Of a stretch of 34,091 bases of DNA, positions 31,314 to 34,091 are shown piece after piece (position 1 is the stretch's first letter; the number at the start of each line of letters is the position of its first letter). The stretch spans positions 2,592-36,682 of the forward strand of contig JAKBAM010000028.1 in assembly GCA_021809105.1 (NCBI GenBank). The letters are read 5' to 3'. This DNA is from Actinomycetes bacterium. Lineage in GTDB: Bacteria; Actinomycetota; Acidimicrobiia; Acidimicrobiales; Palsa-688. The position numbers were made by a program, and so were the translations under genes. The notes under the pieces are model-generated. The model was not told where the DNA came from and searched no databases. It saw only the letters and a list, made by a program, of their open reading frames with translations.

Positions 31314-31349
31314 ACCCCGGCGCCGTTGTCCCACCACCGGGTGTGCGCC

Positions 31350-31725
31350 TCCGGCCAGGTCGATGGTGTGCTGACCGAGACGGCGAAGGTGCATGCCGCG
31401 GCCTGGAAAGAGATGTTCGACACGTTCTTGAAGGCTCGGGCCGGCGAGGGCGATGAGCCCTTCGTCGCCTTCGACGCGTTGGTCGACTACGACACCTACG
31501 TGGACGGCAAGCCCCGCTCCGACGGGACCCGCTCGTTCCTTGAGTCCCGCCACATCGACCTTCCAGAGGGCAGCCCCGACTATCCCCCTGACGCCGAGAC
31601 GGTCAACGGGCTGGGCAACGCCAAGAACGAACTCGTCTTGGCCAAGATCAAAGACAACGGTGTCGAGGCCTATGCGGGGTCGGTTCGCTATGTGATGGCC
31701 GTGCGCGCCGTCAAAGGAGTCAGCT
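31350..31725 (+). pseudogene. Truncated beta-phosphoglucomutase-like HAD hydrolase, nucleophile lost
   Basis: VDGVLTETAKVHAAAWKEMF, then FDALVDYDTYVDGKPRSDGTRSFL, ETVNGLGNAKNELVLAKIK and GSVRYVMAVR match the first ~120 residues of the pgmB-type HAD family. The usual first motif FDxDGV is changed to GQVDGV here, so the nucleophilic Asp is a Gln, and similarity stops abruptly after VRYVMAVR; HAD motifs II-IV are absent. The frame remains open to 31808 with unrelated sequence. It follows the DUF1801 gene by about 40 bases. A relic, possibly still translated. Confidence 0.7.
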
Positions 31726-31889
31726 TGCGCCTTCATGACCTGGTACGAACAAGGGGGGCGCAGTCATGGACGTCATTGGGTTGGATAGCGGCCCTGGGTG
31801 TCTTTTAGTGCTCGGCGCGGCGGGGAGTGAGGTCGGCCGTCAGGTTGCGGCTGGACCGTACGAGGTCGTGGCTGGCCAGGCGCCGCCAG

Positions 31890-32179
31890 TGACCCCGTGT
31901 GTGCCTGTACAACCGCCGGGAGTTCGCCGATGCCTCCTGGTCGCTGCTGAGCATGAACACGACACCGTGGGGGACGCGAGCCGTTATACGCCGATGACTT
32001 TGCAACCATCAATCGCGACCTTGGCCGGGCGACGATACGAGTCATTGGGGAGATCGATTTTTGCCAACGCTGCCGCCCTGCGTGAAGCGCTATCCGGTGT
32101 GATGGCCGAAGCGTCCGACAGCGTGCCTCTGGACGACCCTGCCAACCTCGTAGTCCTTCCCACTGGAGATGATCGGTGA
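31890..32179 (+). pseudogene. Frameshifted MEDS-STAS remnant upstream of the anti-sigma-type gene
   Basis: Similarity jumps between frames: CLYNRREFADASWSLLSM (31902 onward, MEDS-like end), EHDTVGDA in a second frame, YADDFATINRDLGRATIRVIGEID in a third, then FANAAALREALSGVMAEASD back in the second. The last two form one STAS domain if a single T is removed from the T5 run near 32058-32062. STAS proteins are anti-sigma antagonists, and this one would be the partner of the next gene. The end overlaps the next start by GTGA. Either a true pseudogene or, for the T-run only, a sequencing error; several breaks favour decay. Confidence 0.5.
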
Positions 32180-33138
32180 CCCTGTCGGATGCCTCGTCAA
32201 ACGCCGAACGCGGGCCGTTCCGCCATGCCGCGACGATCTACGACTCCGACGACGGCTTCATCGCCACGGTCGTGCCGTTCGTCCGGGAAGCGGTGGCGGC
32301 CGGCGAGCCGACGATCCTGGCGCTGACGGCCAGCCAGCGCGCGCTGCTCGCCTCGGCTATCGGCCAGCCCCCCGAAGTGTCGGTGTTGGTTCCAGGCGAC
32401 CACTACGGGCACCCACTCAGCGCCCTTCGCGCCAACCAGGCCATGTTCGAGGGCCACCTGCGGGACGGCGCTACCCGGGTACGCCTCGTGGGCGACCTTC
32501 CCCACGGCGACCCGTCGACCTGGCAGGGCTGGGCCCGCTACGAAGCGCTGTGCAACCACCTCTTCGCCGGCCTGGCGGTCTCAGCCCTGTGCACCTACGA
32601 CACTCGCGACGCCAGCGAGGACATTCTCGCCGACGTTCGCCGCGTGCATTCCCTGCTCGCCGATGCCGACGGCCACCACGTGGCGAACCCCGAGTACCTC
32701 GAGCCCGAAGCTTTCCTGTCCGGCTGGGCGGGAACAGCCGCCGATCCGTTGGAGGCAGGCGAACCTCAAGTGACACTCTTCGACGCGACCCCGTCGAGCG
32801 GCCGGCGCGCGATCGCTGGAGTAGCGGCGGCCGCTGGCGTCGCTGCCGAAGGGCTCGTCACCGCGGTCAGCGAGGTGCTCGCCAACGCCCACGTTCATGG
32901 CCGGCCCCCGGTCACCTTCCGGGTCTGGAGCGGGCCGGGGCGAGTCGTCGCGACTGTGACCGACGACGGACCCGGCCCGTCCGATCCCTTCGCCGGCCTG
33001 TACCCGCCCAGCCCCGATTCGCTGAGCGGGCGGGGACTGTGGATCTCCAACCAACTCTGTTACTCCTTCGCCATCTCATCCGGGATGAACGGGTGCGTCG
33101 TACGGATGGTCGGACAGAGTCCATCCTCAACGGAGTGA
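32176..33138 (+). CDS. MEDS domain / HATPase sensor, RsbA-like anti-sigma regulator
   Basis: 320 residues. The N-terminal MEDS (DcmR-like sensory) domain runs to about residue 175 (HAATIYDSDDGFIATVVPFVREAVAAGEPTILAL; LCTYDTRDASEDILADVRRVH). After a linker comes a GHKL ATPase of the RsbW/anti-sigma type: N-box SEVLANAHVHG (E233, N237), G1 DDGPG (263-267) and G2 GRGLWI (285-290). No phospho-acceptor His domain is present, so it is not a normal histidine kinase; these proteins bind or phosphorylate STAS antagonists. GTG start with GGAG upstream, overlapping the remnant STAS frame, whose product would have been its partner. Confidence 0.87.
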   Translation: MTLSDASSNAERGPFRHAATIYDSDDGFIATVVPFVREAVAAGEPTILALTASQRALLASAIGQPPEVSVLVPGDHYGHPLSALRANQAMFEGHLRDGATRVRLVGDLPHGDPSTWQGWARYEALCNHLFAGLAVSALCTYDTRDASEDILADVRRVHSLLADADGHHVANPEYLEPEAFLSGWAGTAADPLEAGEPQVTLFDATPSSGRRAIAGVAAAAGVAAEGLVTAVSEVLANAHVHGRPPVTFRVWSGPGRVVATVTDDGPGPSDPFAGLYPPSPDSLSGRGLWISNQLCYSFAISSGMNGCVVRMVGQSPSSTE

Positions 33139-33240
33139 TCGTCCCAACCGGCGCGAGCAGGCCAGCGCCTCGGGAGCATCAGCGCCGGCTCGGGAACCCC
33201 CGCAGCAACCTTTGGGGCCGGGCGGCAAGGGCGCCCGGGC

Positions 33241-33903
33241 CTACTGCAGCCACCTGCACCGGCGTAAGGGGGCTCGGTCTATCAGGCGCCCCTCCGTTGC
33301 TGCTGCGACGAGTAGCGGACGGTAAGGCATATCTGGAACATCAGGCGGTGTCTCCACGGCCGCCCGGCAGGCGAGTAACCGACCCTGCTGCAAGACACAG
33401 CAGTCGTGCATCTTCAGCCCGGTCTCCGAACGCAAAAGTGCCAGCTTGACTGCGGTGTCGCCCGGAAAGGGAAGCGCTTCGACTTCCAGCTCGCGCAGGG
33501 TCAGGCGGACCTCATCCGGCCGATCATCCCGGGCCGGTACGACGAACACTTCCGCAAGGGTCAGCGGGTTGGCGCCGAAGTCGTCGTCGATCTCCCTCGC
33601 CAGGAGGGCTTCTCCGGCTTCATGGTGCACGTCCTCACCTTCGAGATAGGCGATGAGCACGCTGGCCATTCCTCGCGCATCTGCTGCAGGCCATTCCTCG
33701 CACATCTGCTGCAGGTAGTCGGGTCCGTACGCACCGCTAAGGGCGCCGCTGTGCTTGCGCAGGGCCGCGAGCCGACGCCGATGCCGCTCCTCATGGGCGC
33801 GCTGGGCTGAGCGATAGCCCTCCAACGCCAGCCGCACCAACAGTTGGCTGCGGCTCAGGCCTGGCCATCGCCTCGCCGCCTCGTCCAACGGCGGCGAGGT
33901 CAT
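33241..33903 (-). pseudogene. Decayed vapBC pair fused into one frame by a 25-bp tandem duplication
   Basis: 220 codons. Residues 1-72 look like an RHH-type antitoxin (LSRSQLLVRLALEGYRSAQRAHEERHRRRL). From residue 79 the sequence is a PIN toxin (SVLIAYLEGEDVHHEAGEALLA; IDDDFGANPLTLAEVFV; LPFPGDTAVKLALLRSETGLKMHDCCVL). The junction is two 25-base copies in tandem (33666-33690 and 33691-33715), which shifts the frame and joins the two genes. The first catalytic Asp (expected in DASVLIAYL) is Met79; E118 and D167 remain; after CCVL the sequence no longer matches PIN, so the fourth acidic residue is missing. The product should be an inactive nuclease. Confidence 0.72.
33666..33715. repeat. 25-bp tandem duplication at the vapB-vapC junction
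   Basis: Unit CCATTCCTCG, then [CA/GC]-type variable dinucleotide region and ATCTGCTGCAGG; copies 33666-33690 and 33691-33715 differ at one base (24/25 identical). Length is not a multiple of three, so it changes the frame. Confidence 0.85.
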
Positions 33904-34091
33904 CGGTCTCGGTCACGAAGTGCCGTGGGCGGGTCGTCGGCATTCCCTGAGTGAAACACTTCGAGGCGGAAGCACTGGCATGCCCTCGTCATCGGGCTTG
34001 CCCGAGACACCTCGCAACGCCATGGCAACACCGACCAGGATCCCCCTGTGCGACGCCCTCGATGGCGCCGAGTCACTGGGGACGGTACGCA
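33904..34091. other. Window end without recognised gene
   Basis: 188 bases upstream of the fused vapBC relic. No frame with family motifs, no tRNA-like T-loop and no dyad worth naming. Confidence 0.4.

Noticed and set aside
32169..33449. 426-codon plus frame overlapping the MEDS-ATPase gene
   Set aside because: Very Arg/Pro-rich shadow; the alternative frame has the MEDS and GHKL motifs.

Overview
This window is high-GC DNA from an actinobacterium, most likely an uncultured member of the Acidimicrobiia. The reasons are an exported protein built from GYW-[LM]-VASDGGIF-type repeats (which I associate with that class), a mycofactocin-type dehydrogenase, two luciferase-like flavin monooxygenases, a 13E12/DUF222-type HNH remnant, frequent GTG/TTG starts and several apparently leaderless genes. 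There are no rRNA, tRNA, IS or CRISPR features that I can support.

Layout. (1) 1-500: 3' end of an alpha/beta hydrolase-domain gene. (2) 499-1769, minus: ArsR-type repressor plus two SRPBCC/AHSA1 proteins, overlapping genes behind a perfect operator-like palindrome. (3) 1942-3366, minus: two tandem vapBC toxin-antitoxin pairs. (4) 3423-5992, minus: a secreted repeat protein with a C-terminal GH25/DUF1906-like domain, overlapping a lipoprotein gene. (5) 6219-24054, almost all minus: a large catabolic cluster with acyl-CoA ligase, LLM oxidoreductase, two SnoaL-like proteins, three SDRs (one mycofactocin-type), a branched-chain-type ABC transporter (LivK, a fused LivH-LivM-LivG, LivF), an ACAD11-like acyl-CoA dehydrogenase, a DUF6285-like small protein, two APH-type kinases and an alpha/beta hydrolase. 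One EthD-type gene lies on the plus strand inside it. (6) 24088-27401, minus: a GAF/PucR regulator and a second LLM oxidoreductase with its own hairpin terminator. (7) 27402-34091: a decayed zone with an HNH remnant, a lipoprotein, a DUF1801 protein, a broken phosphoglucomutase-like HAD gene, a frameshifted MEDS-STAS remnant in front of an intact MEDS-ATPase regulator, and a decayed vapBC pair fused by a 25-bp tandem duplication.

How the genes may work together. The gene set APH kinase + ~116-aa DUF6285-like protein + SDR + ACAD11-like dehydrogenase + acyl-CoA ligase is the set of the Pseudomonas levulinate (lva) pathway and of animal ACAD10/ACAD11. There a 4-hydroxyacyl-CoA is phosphorylated and the phosphate is then eliminated so that beta-oxidation can continue. 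I infer that this cluster imports an organic acid through the Liv transporter, activates it to a CoA thioester, oxidises ring, alcohol or ketone positions with the SDRs and LLMs, and removes a 4-hydroxy group by the kinase/ACAD route. The substrate is unknown; the PucR-type protein at 24088 is the most obvious local regulator.

A second point of interest is a 31-nt element (28/31 identical) about 95 nt upstream of the two otherwise unrelated exported-protein genes, in the same orientation at both.
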